Assembly: GCA_002364085.1 (NCBI GenBank)
Contig: DEXK01000005.1
Location: forward strand, 1 to 27,606
From: Balneolaceae bacterium UBA3186
GTDB taxonomy: Bacteria > Bacteroidota > Rhodothermia > Balneolales > Balneolaceae
Reading direction: 5' to 3'
Length of the DNA stretch: 27,606 bases
The translations under genes and the position numbers were made by a program. The notes under the pieces were generated by a model that worked only from the letters and a program-made list of their open reading frames with translations, searched no databases and was not told the origin of the DNA. Positions within the stretch are counted from its first letter, which is position 1. The number at the start of each line of letters is the position of its first letter. Below are positions 8,596-15,431 of the stretch, one piece after another.

Positions 8596-8619
8596 AACAA
8601 ATTCTAAAAAAGAGAACTC

Positions 8620-9576
8620 ATGCAATATCTTGATTTTGAAAAACCAATAGCTGATCTGGAAAAAAAGATCGAAGAACTTGAAAATCTTTCTACTGTTGGA
8701 GACGGGATTCTTAAAAAAGAGATCGCAAGCCTGAATAAAAAGGTTGAAGAACTTAGAAAATCAATTTTTGCTGATCTTACAAGATGGCAAAGAGTTCAGT
8801 TAGCTCGCCACCCGGACCGACCATATACCACGGATTATATTGATAACTTCGTAGACGACTTTGTTGAATTACATGGCGACAGATATCACGCAGACGACAA
8901 AGCGATTGTTGCGGGTTTGGGAAAGATCGATGGGGAATCTGTAATGATAATTGGTCATCAAAAAGGAAGAGATACCGCTAGTCGTACATACAGGAATTTT
9001 GGTATGGCGAATCCTGAAGGTTACAGAAAAGCTTACCGTTTGATGAAACTGGCAGAAAAATTTAAAATTCCGATCATTACACTTCTGGATACACCGGGAG
9101 CTTTCCCCGGACTGGAAGCTGAAGAAAGAGGACAAGCTGAAGCTATAGCTAAAAATCTGAAAATGATGGCTATGCTTAAAGTTCCATTGATCACTATTGT
9201 GATTGGCGAAGGAGCTAGTGGTGGTGCAATCGGAATCGGAATGGGGAATGAAGTTTACATGATGGAGAATACCTGGTATTCTGTGATCTCTCCTGAATCT
9301 TGTTCTTCTATCCTTTGGAAAACGTGGGATTATAAGGAGCAAGCTGCCGCAAATCTGAAACTTACAGCGAAAGATCTGGAAGAACTCAAGGTTATTGATG
9401 GAGTAATTCCAGAACCATTAGGTGGTGCTCATCGCAACCATGATGAAGCAGCTGCGCTGGTAAAGTCTCAAATAGTTAAAAGCCTCAAAAAATTGAAGAA
9501 ACTAAGCTCAAATAAGTTGATTGAGCAGAGAATTGAAAAATATTCTTCAATTGGTGCTTTTGAGATCGCAAAATAG
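8620..9576 (+). CDS. accA: Acetyl-CoA carboxylase carboxyltransferase, alpha subunit
   Basis: 318 residues, the same as typical AccA (~319). With AccD it forms the carboxyltransferase that moves the carboxyl group from biotin on AccB to acetyl-CoA, making malonyl-CoA for fatty acid synthesis in the cytosol. Seen: an N-terminal charged coiled coil (~8-50), then the carboxyltransferase domain with GHQKGRDT, RNFGMANPEGYRKA, LLDTPGAFPGLEAEERGQ, the oxyanion-type GEGASGGAIGIGMGN, and SVISPESCSSILWK. The ATG at 8620 is preceded by a purine-rich AAAAAAGAGAA. Its TAG overlaps the GTG of the next gene (TAGTG), so a thioesterase is coupled to it. accD is not in the window. Confidence 0.97.
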   Translation: MQYLDFEKPIADLEKKIEELENLSTVGDGILKKEIASLNKKVEELRKSIFADLTRWQRVQLARHPDRPYTTDYIDNFVDDFVELHGDRYHADDKAIVAGLGKIDGESVMIIGHQKGRDTASRTYRNFGMANPEGYRKAYRLMKLAEKFKIPIITLLDTPGAFPGLEAEERGQAEAIAKNLKMMAMLKVPLITIVIGEGASGGAIGIGMGNEVYMMENTWYSVISPESCSSILWKTWDYKEQAAANLKLTAKDLEELKVIDGVIPEPLGGAHRNHDEAAALVKSQIVKSLKKLKKLSSNKLIEQRIEKYSSIGAFEIAK

Positions 9577-10013
9577 TGGCCATTTCTTTTCCTGATAGAG
9601 AACCGCTCATCGAATACACTCACAAGTTGAGAAGCCGCTACGGCGAAACAGATAAGATGGGGTATGTTTACTATGGACGATATCTGGAATATTTTGAAGT
9701 AGCCCGTACAGAAATGATCCGTAGTTTCGGACTTTCGTATCGCGAGTTGGAAGAAAATGGAGTTATGCTCCCGGTTATCCATTCTGAACTGGAATATAAA
9801 ATCCCTGTTCACTATGATGTAGAAATGGAGATTAAGGTGATGGTATTCGATATTCCTCAAGTCCGGCTGCAAACATTTTATGAAGTGTTTACTCAAGATC
9901 AGAAAACACCACATGTGTTGGGTGAAGTTTCATTATGTTTTATGGACTCTGAATCCCGCAGACCTTGCAGAGCTCCGGATGAATTTCTGAATAAGATCAT
10001 CAAGCATATTTGA
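9576..10013 (+). CDS. YbgC-type acyl-CoA thioesterase (4HBT hotdog fold)
   Basis: 145 residues, a single hotdog domain of the YbgC/4-hydroxybenzoyl-CoA thioesterase family, which hydrolyses acyl-CoA thioesters. Seen: the family's catalytic aspartate D26 in ETDKMGYVYYGRYLEYFEVART, given here in two parts as ETDKMGYVYYG then RYLEYFEVART, followed by the E-x-Y-x-P-x-x-YD strand (LEYKIPVHYD) and the FCFMD-like last strand (SLCFMD). The start is GTG, sharing bases with the accA stop (TAGTG); the protein begins at the usual distance from the catalytic Asp, which supports this start. Coupling with accA suggests a link to acyl-CoA balance, but the substrate is unknown. Confidence 0.9.
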   Translation: MAISFPDREPLIEYTHKLRSRYGETDKMGYVYYGRYLEYFEVARTEMIRSFGLSYRELEENGVMLPVIHSELEYKIPVHYDVEMEIKVMVFDIPQVRLQTFYEVFTQDQKTPHVLGEVSLCFMDSESRRPCRAPDEFLNKIIKHI

Positions 10014-10014
10014 A

Positions 10015-10491
10015 ATGAATTTAGGACTCGAATTCCAAAATCGAGCACTATATACAATAGTTTTCGTTGGAAGCTTCTTTCTTGTAATTATAGCTCTCGG
10101 CCCGGGATTGTTCGGAAACCCTTCGATACCTTATGTAAGTTTTCAATTTGAAGCATTTCATTCTTTATGTCATCAGGATCCACAACGCTCATTTACTTTA
10201 AATAATAGCCAGATGTCGGTGTGCGCTCGTTGTATAGGAATTTATGGGGCGTTCTTTACAGGTGTAATTTTAATGCCTTTTTTGGTACTAACTAAAAAAG
10301 TTAAGTTCAGATATTATTTCAGATTCTTGATTGGTACTATTATTTTAAATTTTATTGATGTTTTGGGAAACCAATTTGATTTTTGGACGAATACAAACGA
10401 GTCGAGATTTTTGCTCGGGAGTTTATTTGGGCTTTCTTCGGCTATATTACTTTCGAATGAATTTTTTAAAAAACTAAATACAGAGGATTAA
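10015..10491 (+). CDS. DUF2085 family small membrane protein
   Basis: 158 residues with about four hydrophobic segments (near 13-35, 70-90, 98-118 and 130-146). Seen: the two marks of DUF2085, SLCHQDPQRSF near residue 50 and SVCARCIGIYGAF near residue 65, which place a Cys-His pair and a C-x-x-C pair near the membrane surface. Such a set could bind a metal, but no function is established that I can state. The ATG follows the thioesterase stop by one base, and the next gene starts one base after this stop, so it belongs to the accA run. Confidence 0.8.
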   Translation: MNLGLEFQNRALYTIVFVGSFFLVIIALGPGLFGNPSIPYVSFQFEAFHSLCHQDPQRSFTLNNSQMSVCARCIGIYGAFFTGVILMPFLVLTKKVKFRYYFRFLIGTIILNFIDVLGNQFDFWTNTNESRFLLGSLFGLSSAILLSNEFFKKLNTED

Positions 10492-10492
10492 A

Positions 10493-11056
10493 ATGGAAAA
10501 TGAAGAAATGAAGCCAAATTATTGGCCATCCGTAATTCAAGCTGCAATTATTGTAGCGGTTGTAACAACAGTAGTTGGATTAGGCTTAGTATATTATGTT
10601 GCTGGTTCTGAGCCGTCAATGGGCGTTATGATGATATCCGGGCTTACTATCCCAATAACCTGTCTAATTGGGCTTATCGGTGGTATTTTGGCAACTAGAA
10701 GCTATGCGAAGGCTTTTGATATTACTTTCCCAATAGGAACAGGTGCTCAAATTGGTCTTTTTACAGGAATCATTGCAGCAGTGGTTGGCGGTATTATTGG
10801 TCAGATTTGGAACTTGGTAGACCCGACTTTAATGGAGAGGTTTGCCGACACGATGATTGGAGCGTTTGAAATGAATGATCAGATTCCTGAGTCACAAAAA
10901 GATGAGATCATAACTAGCATGGAAGAAAGCTTTGAAGATCAGTCCAGTATGGGAGGAGTTCTAAAGGGCATTGCAATAAACGCAGGTGTTCTTGGCTTCG
11001 TTAACCTTCTTTCCGGTATGATCGGAGCAAAAATATTTGCTTCTGAAGAAGAGTAA
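10493..11056 (+). CDS. DUF4199 family membrane protein
   Basis: 187 residues. Seen: about four hydrophobic segments (roughly 13-36, 43-65, 82-103 and 158-178), rich in Gly, Ala, Ile and Val, with an acidic, amphipathic stretch between the last two (MERFADTMIG, QIPESQKDEIITSMEESFED). The layout and the IDP/VDP-type motif after the third helix (WNLVDPT) are like DUF4199, a family common in Bacteroidota with no assigned function. It is the last gene of the run from accA; a hairpin follows 27 bases after its stop. Confidence 0.75.
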   Translation: MENEEMKPNYWPSVIQAAIIVAVVTTVVGLGLVYYVAGSEPSMGVMMISGLTIPITCLIGLIGGILATRSYAKAFDITFPIGTGAQIGLFTGIIAAVVGGIIGQIWNLVDPTLMERFADTMIGAFEMNDQIPESQKDEIITSMEESFEDQSSMGGVLKGIAINAGVLGFVNLLSGMIGAKIFASEEE

Positions 11057-11083
11057 ATCCAATCTTATTACTACATGTATATG

Positions 11084-11122
11084 ACTCTGCCGGGATTATG
11101 ATCCTGACAGAGTTATTATTTT
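11084..11122 (+). terminator. Probable intrinsic terminator after the accA run
   Basis: A 13-bp arm (11084-11096) pairs with 11101-11113 around a 4-base loop (TATG), with one C-A mismatch and one G-T wobble, and is followed by TTATTATTTT. The stem is strong; the T tract is interrupted by A, so termination may be partial. It lies between the DUF4199 stop and the protease gene at 11139. Confidence 0.7.
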
Positions 11123-11138
11123 AAACTGATCTTAATAA

Positions 11139-12098
11139 ATGACTTCTGATAAAACTTCATCTGCAGATAATTATTCTTTTTACGAGCAAAACATCGAACC
11201 ATGGGTAGAACGTAATGGCTTTGCTCACTGGGCAATGGCACTTATATGGGTTTTTGTAGCAGCAGTTGCTTTTCAGGTTTTCGGAGGTATTCTTCAGCTT
11301 ATTTTGGTCCTTAGCACGGCAGAAAATCTTACCGACCCTACCGCTATTATTGATTCTCTTACGGAAAGACCAGACCTGTTGATGCTAGCAAATACAGTGG
11401 CTCAATTCACTATGATCGCAGGCGGATCATTAATCGGGCTTAAAATTCATAGAAAAGTAAAAGCCAATAAGAGTTTTTTAAGACTTCAAACGGGTGAAAA
11501 TTTCATACAACAAATGGGGTTAACTGCAGTGCTGTTTATTGTAGCTTTCCCAATCGTACTGTTTTTAGGATGGATAAATTCCTTTGTTCCAGTTAGTGAT
11601 TTTATGAAGCAAATAGCCGATCAATCAGCAGAAGTTATCGGTAATTTATTAAGTTCCGAAAATGGAATTATTTTAGGGTTTTTATTTATAGGTATCACTC
11701 CTGCAATTTGTGAAGAATTATTGTTTCGTGGATACATGTTCAGAGCCTTCGAAAAATCCACAAAATTGATCACTACTATTTTAGTTACCAGTTTAGTCTT
11801 TTCGATGTTTCATCTGGATATAACAGGCTTGCTTCCCAGAATGTTCTTAGGAGCGTTGTTGGCTTACGTGACTTGGACATCAGATAGTTTATACCCTGCT
11901 ATGCTCGGTCATTTAATTAATAATGGTGGAATTGTACTTGCCGCTGGCTTAAATCCCGAAATATTAGAAAGCACTCCATCACCCGATTCTGAGATGCCCT
12001 GGTTATTAATAGGATTAAGTTTTATAGTTACTCCGGGTGTTTTATATTTATTAAGTAAATATCGATCAGAAATTAACCCGAAGGCAGAACATGTTTAA
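11139..12098 (+). CDS. CPBP family intramembrane metalloprotease (CAAX protease-like)
   Basis: 319 residues, polytopic (about eight hydrophobic segments). Seen: the CPBP/ABI catalytic set: E192-E193 in CEELLFRGY (EExxxR motif), H225 in MFHLD, and H258 in HLINN. Family members are membrane-embedded glutamate-type proteases; some process prenylated proteins, others handle bacteriocin immunity or membrane protein turnover. The native substrate is unknown here. The last 8 bases overlap the start of the DUF2007 gene, and cdsA follows, so the gene is part of a coupled membrane-related group. The start follows a hairpin terminator closely (17 bases), so a promoter may overlap that hairpin, but I see no clear one. 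Confidence 0.88.
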   Translation: MTSDKTSSADNYSFYEQNIEPWVERNGFAHWAMALIWVFVAAVAFQVFGGILQLILVLSTAENLTDPTAIIDSLTERPDLLMLANTVAQFTMIAGGSLIGLKIHRKVKANKSFLRLQTGENFIQQMGLTAVLFIVAFPIVLFLGWINSFVPVSDFMKQIADQSAEVIGNLLSSENGIILGFLFIGITPAICEELLFRGYMFRAFEKSTKLITTILVTSLVFSMFHLDITGLLPRMFLGALLAYVTWTSDSLYPAMLGHLINNGGIVLAAGLNPEILESTPSPDSEMPWLLIGLSFIVTPGVLYLLSKYRSEINPKAEHV

Positions 12099-12360
12099 CG
12101 ATCCTAAGCCAAATGAAATCGAAAATTGGGTTTGTGTGTTAGAACGTAGCACCAAGCTGGAAGTGGAGTTGGCAAAAAGTTATTTGTCTAGTTTAAAAAT
12201 TCCTTCCAATATTCTATCCAAGCAAGATTCCTCATATAGTTTAAGCGTGGGAGATATGTCTTTCGCTTATCTGTACGTTCCTAAAGAGTTTGAACAAGAA
12301 GCAAGAGAGGCTCTGAGTGAACTGGATAAAGCAAATGGAGAGGAAGGAGAAGATTCTTGA
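12091..12360 (+). CDS. DUF2007 domain protein
   Basis: 89 residues, soluble, acidic at the C-terminus (EEGEDS). Seen: the DUF2007 pattern of a ferredoxin-like alpha/beta domain: VCVLERSTKLEVELAKSYL (strand then helix, the usual position of 'species' that switch to another chain), a middle strand IPSNILSK, and a closing YLYVPKEFEQEAREAL strand-helix. DUF2007 is labelled a putative signal-transducing domain, without known ligand. Its start lies in the last 8 bases of the protease gene and its stop TGA overlaps the TTG start of cdsA (TTGA), so its translation is linked on both sides. Confidence 0.72.
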   Translation: MFNDPKPNEIENWVCVLERSTKLEVELAKSYLSSLKIPSNILSKQDSSYSLSVGDMSFAYLYVPKEFEQEAREALSELDKANGEEGEDS

Positions 12361-13178
12361 ACGAACTTCTGAAAAGAGTTTTATTTGCAGTTCCAGCAGG
12401 CATTTTTTTTCTGTCTGTTATGTGGTACGAAAGTTGGACTTTTGACCTTATTATCTTAACAATCGGCCTCTTTACTCAGCTCGAAATAGTTAAGCTTTTA
12501 AAAAAAGCTGGAACTCCAACTAGTCTTGGTTTTACTTTGGTGATCGGTTTATATGTAATGCTTTTTCCCTATTTACCGTTTGCGTTTGAAATAGGTTTAA
12601 TACTTTTCTTGATCTTTGTGGCCGTTCAAACTTTCAATGTTAAGCCGGATGCATTCAATAATTTAACCGCAGGGTTTTTTGGTGGGATTTATGCACCTTT
12701 GGGTTTTTTATGCCTAATGTTAATAAGAGGAATGGGAACCAACGAACAGGGTTTTGCTTTTGCTCTTACTTTGGTTCTTATGATCTGGGGAGGAGATGTA
12801 TTCGCTTATTTCGGCGGGAAAAACTTCGGAAAAAGACCGTTGGCTCCGACAATAAGCCCTAAGAAAACAGTAGAAGGATTCCTGTTCGGTTTTATTGGAT
12901 GTGCAGTTGGGTTAGCCGTTTCGATATATACACTTCCATTTGTTTCACCTATCACAATGTTAAATGGACTTCCACTTATCTTTTTAATAGGAATCTTCGG
13001 CCCGATCGGAGATTTGATCGAAAGTAAAATAAAGCGAAAAGCAGAAGTAAAAGATTCGTCAAATTTACTTCCGGGACATGGTGGCTTTTTTGATCGTTTC
13101 GATGCGCTAATTCCCGCTTCTTGCGCTATGTATGTTTATCTAATACTTATTCAGGAATTTGGCTATGTCTCACTTTAA
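12357..13178 (+). CDS. cdsA: Phosphatidate cytidylyltransferase
   Basis: 273 residues, normal for CdsA. It makes CDP-diacylglycerol from phosphatidate and CTP at the inner membrane, the branch point for phospholipid synthesis. Seen: about seven or eight hydrophobic segments and the family signature near the C-terminus: GDLIESKIKRKAEVKDSS followed by P239-GHGGFFDRFD249, which holds the catalytic and metal-binding aspartates. The start is TTG in the overlap TTGA with the stop of the DUF2007 gene; it gives the common N-terminal sequence (N-E-L-L-K-R) seen just before the first helix in CdsA. The 3' end overlaps the next gene. Confidence 0.95.
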   Translation: MNELLKRVLFAVPAGIFFLSVMWYESWTFDLIILTIGLFTQLEIVKLLKKAGTPTSLGFTLVIGLYVMLFPYLPFAFEIGLILFLIFVAVQTFNVKPDAFNNLTAGFFGGIYAPLGFLCLMLIRGMGTNEQGFAFALTLVLMIWGGDVFAYFGGKNFGKRPLAPTISPKKTVEGFLFGFIGCAVGLAVSIYTLPFVSPITMLNGLPLIFLIGIFGPIGDLIESKIKRKAEVKDSSNLLPGHGGFFDRFDALIPASCAMYVYLILIQEFGYVSL

Positions 13179-14211
13179 TACAACTTGGGAAGTTAAAGAT
13201 CTAAAGCTAAAAAATGTTTTTACGATTGCAAGAGGATCAAAATCAGTTGTAAAAAACATATTTCTTACTTTGCAAAAAGATGGAATCACTGGTTATGGTG
13301 AAGCCGGTCCGAATACGCGTTATAATGAAACTTCCGAAACTGTTGTTAAATATTTTGAAAAATTTCCATTTGATGAATTGAGCAATATTAAAGTTCCCGA
13401 AGATATTGAAGTATTTATTGAAGAATCTTCATCAAAGATAAAATCAACGTTTGCACTCGAAATCCCTCAATCGGGTAAAGTAGCCATAGAAATGGCTTGG
13501 CTGGATTGGTGGGCTAAGTCCAAGAACCAACCACTATGGAAATTGTGGGGAGCAAATTCTAATATAGGTCCAGTAACATCTTATACAATTGGGATTGACG
13601 AAATTCCGGTAATTCAAACAAAGATCAAAGAAGCGGATATTTATCCATTGTATAAAATAAAATTGGGAACTGATCATGATCGGGAAATCATTGAAGGAAT
13701 TAGAGAAGTAACTGATAAACCCCTTCGCGTAGATGCTAATGAAGGTTGGAAAACAGTTGATCAGGCATTAAAAGAAATTGAGTTTCTAAAATCTCAAAAT
13801 GTTGAACTTATAGAACAACCGATGCACGCTTCAATGAAAAAAGAGTTAAGAGAACTTAAAAAACGTTCCCCTCTTCCACTTTGTGCTGACGAGAGTTTTA
13901 CAGGAAGTGAAGATATAACAGAAATTGCTCAAGCGTTTCACGTCATCAATATTAAACTGATGAAAATAGGAAGTCTTGTAAAAGCAAAGCGGACCATTGA
14001 GGAGGCTCACAGACTTGGATTAGAAGTAATGATAGGGTGTATGGTTGAAAGCTCTGTAGGGATAACTGCGGGAGGTGTTTTGGCGCTTTTTAGTGAATAC
14101 GCAGATTTAGATGGTAATTTATTGATTTCAAATGATCCATATTCTGGATTAAAGGTTTTGAAAGATGGCCAAATTGATCTTAGAAAAGGGATAGGAATTG
14201 GGATTAGGTAA
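13165..14211 (+). CDS. Dipeptide epimerase (L-Ala-D/L-Glu epimerase family)
   Basis: 348 residues from the ATG at 13165. A TTG at 13159 would add two residues, but AGGAA at 13153-13157 is at proper spacing for the ATG, so I chose the ATG. Enolase superfamily, muconate-lactonizing subgroup: it epimerizes dipeptides such as L-Ala-D-Glu from murein. Seen: capping domain (~1-120), then a barrel with K164-x-K166 in YKIKLG, metal ligands D190 (DAN), E217 (EQP) and D242 (ADES), the second catalytic lysine in NIKLMKIG (K264), and the GCMVESSVG block typical of dipeptide epimerases. All catalytic residues are present. The start overlaps cdsA by 14 bases. A role in recycling cell-wall peptides fits the envelope-related neighbours, but substrate range in this family varies. 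Confidence 0.9.
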   Translation: MSHFNTTWEVKDLKLKNVFTIARGSKSVVKNIFLTLQKDGITGYGEAGPNTRYNETSETVVKYFEKFPFDELSNIKVPEDIEVFIEESSSKIKSTFALEIPQSGKVAIEMAWLDWWAKSKNQPLWKLWGANSNIGPVTSYTIGIDEIPVIQTKIKEADIYPLYKIKLGTDHDREIIEGIREVTDKPLRVDANEGWKTVDQALKEIEFLKSQNVELIEQPMHASMKKELRELKKRSPLPLCADESFTGSEDITEIAQAFHVINIKLMKIGSLVKAKRTIEEAHRLGLEVMIGCMVESSVGITAGGVLALFSEYADLDGNLLISNDPYSGLKVLKDGQIDLRKGIGIGIR

Positions 14212-14267
14212 ACGAATCTCAGATTTGATTGGTTAAACAGAAGAGCGTAAAAATCTAGTATGACATC

Positions 14268-15167
14268 ATGAGTATTCTAATCACAGGCGGGACAGGATTT
14301 ATAGGTCAGGAACTAAGAGAAACACTTCTTAAAAAGGGAAAAAATCTTGTCATTATTACAAGAGATCCTAAAAAATATGAGGATGAATCTGCTACAAACC
14401 AACGGTTTATTAGCTGGGACTCTGATCTGACTAAAGAAATGGAAAACTGTGAAGCAGTGATCAGCCTAGCGGGAGAAAACATCTTTGGTCAACGTTGGAA
14501 TGAGGATGTAAAAAAACGAATATATGACAGTAGAATAGATTCGACCCGTTCTTTAGTTGAAGCAATGGAGAAAGCAGAAAAAAAGCCATCCGTTTTTATC
14601 TCTGCTTCCGCTTCAGGAATATATGGAGACCAGGGAGATACTGTACTTACTGAAGAGCATGAAGCTGCAAACGATTTTCTCGCAAGTGTTTGCAAAGATT
14701 GGGAAGAAGAATCACAAAAAGCTATCCGGTTTGGAGTTCGAGTTGCTAATCCAAGAATTGGAATCGTATTTGAAGAAGGTGGGGGAGCACTGGAAAAAAT
14801 GATCCCTCCGTTTAAATTTTTTGTAGGTGGCCCCATTGGCGACGGCAAACAATATATGAGCTGGATACATCGTAAGGACCTCATAAACGCTTTAATTTTT
14901 CCGATTGAGAAGAAAGAAATTGCCGGGGCCTATAATGTATGCTCACCAAACCCCGCAACAATGAATGAAGTTGCAGATACATTGGGAGATGTAATGAACA
15001 GACCATCATTTTTCCGAGTGCCAAAATTTGCTCTCGAACTAGCATTTGGTGAAGCCGCTCAACCCATAACTGGTAGTATTAGGATGCAACCAAAACAACT
15101 TCAAATTCATGGCTTCGAATTCAGATTTGAAGAATTAGAAGAAGCATTAGCAGATATTCTTTCCTGA
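14268..15167 (+). CDS. TIGR01777 family NAD(P)-dependent epimerase-like (SDR) protein
   Basis: 299 residues, an extended-SDR-like protein. Seen: the Rossmann loop GGTGFIG at residues 7-13, RDPKK after the second strand, SLAGENI near 70, SASASGIYGD near 115 (the active-site strand, where the usual Y-x3-K is replaced by a Y in a different setting), RIGIVFEEGGGALEKM, and WIHRKDLINA. This set marks the TIGR01777/SDR39U1 family, broadly conserved and usually called a nucleotide-sugar epimerase, although no reaction is well established. It is separated by 56 bases from the epimerase gene and may have its own promoter; none is obvious. The gene after it is on the other strand. Confidence 0.88.
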   Translation: MSILITGGTGFIGQELRETLLKKGKNLVIITRDPKKYEDESATNQRFISWDSDLTKEMENCEAVISLAGENIFGQRWNEDVKKRIYDSRIDSTRSLVEAMEKAEKKPSVFISASASGIYGDQGDTVLTEEHEAANDFLASVCKDWEEESQKAIRFGVRVANPRIGIVFEEGGGALEKMIPPFKFFVGGPIGDGKQYMSWIHRKDLINALIFPIEKKEIAGAYNVCSPNPATMNEVADTLGDVMNRPSFFRVPKFALELAFGEAAQPITGSIRMQPKQLQIHGFEFRFEELEEALADILS

Positions 15168-15197
15168 AAAAAATAACTAAAACGTAGAAGCTAAACT

Positions 15198-15398
15198 TTA
15201 AGTTGGGCCCAACCCATTTCTTAAGAGAATAGCTATACTAGTAAGAAATATGAGAATGGAACTAAATAGTCCAATTGTAATTCCTGAAAATAATCGGAAT
15301 AATATTGAATGTTCTTTAAGGCACCAAAAATAAAACATTGAAAATATTAAAGGTAGCGGGCTTGAGAAGTATAAAAACTGTCCAACTACGTCTATCAT
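15198..15398 (-). CDS. Possible small membrane protein (hypothetical)
   Basis: 66 residues, not recognised. Seen: two hydrophobic segments, about residues 8-25 and 38-60, joined by a short polar stretch (LKEHS), which is a normal two-helix membrane-protein layout. It sits 33 bases downstream of the large lipoprotein gene on the same strand, in a gap that otherwise has no gene, and starts with ATG preceded by a weak purine stretch (AAAGATT). It could be the second gene of that operon. Against it: short length, no family match known to me, and AT-rich DNA readily gives hydrophobic ORFs. Confidence 0.45.
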   Translation of the reverse strand: MIDVVGQFLYFSSPLPLIFSMFYFWCLKEHSILFRLFSGITIGLFSSILIFLTSIAILLRNGLGPT

Positions 15399-15431
15399 AA
15401 TCTTTAACTTTTCATTCTTGATTCTAGATCG

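Noticed and set aside
8869..9342. 157-codon open frame on the minus strand inside accA
   Set aside because: It lies wholly opposite the well-supported accA frame, and its translation (rich in Ser, Phe, His, Cys) shows no domain. It is a codon-use shadow.
9468..9914. 148-codon minus-strand frame across the accA/thioesterase junction
   Set aside because: Opposite two confidently assigned genes, with no motif or ribosome site.
14489..14884. 131-codon minus-strand and 81-codon plus-strand frames inside the TIGR01777 gene
   Set aside because: Both overlap a complete SDR gene with a Rossmann motif and have no supporting features.
15202..15213. GTTGGGCCCAAC palindrome near the end of the 66-codon ORF
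   Set aside because: Twelve bases, no T-run in either direction, and inside a possible coding end; not enough to call a bidirectional terminator.
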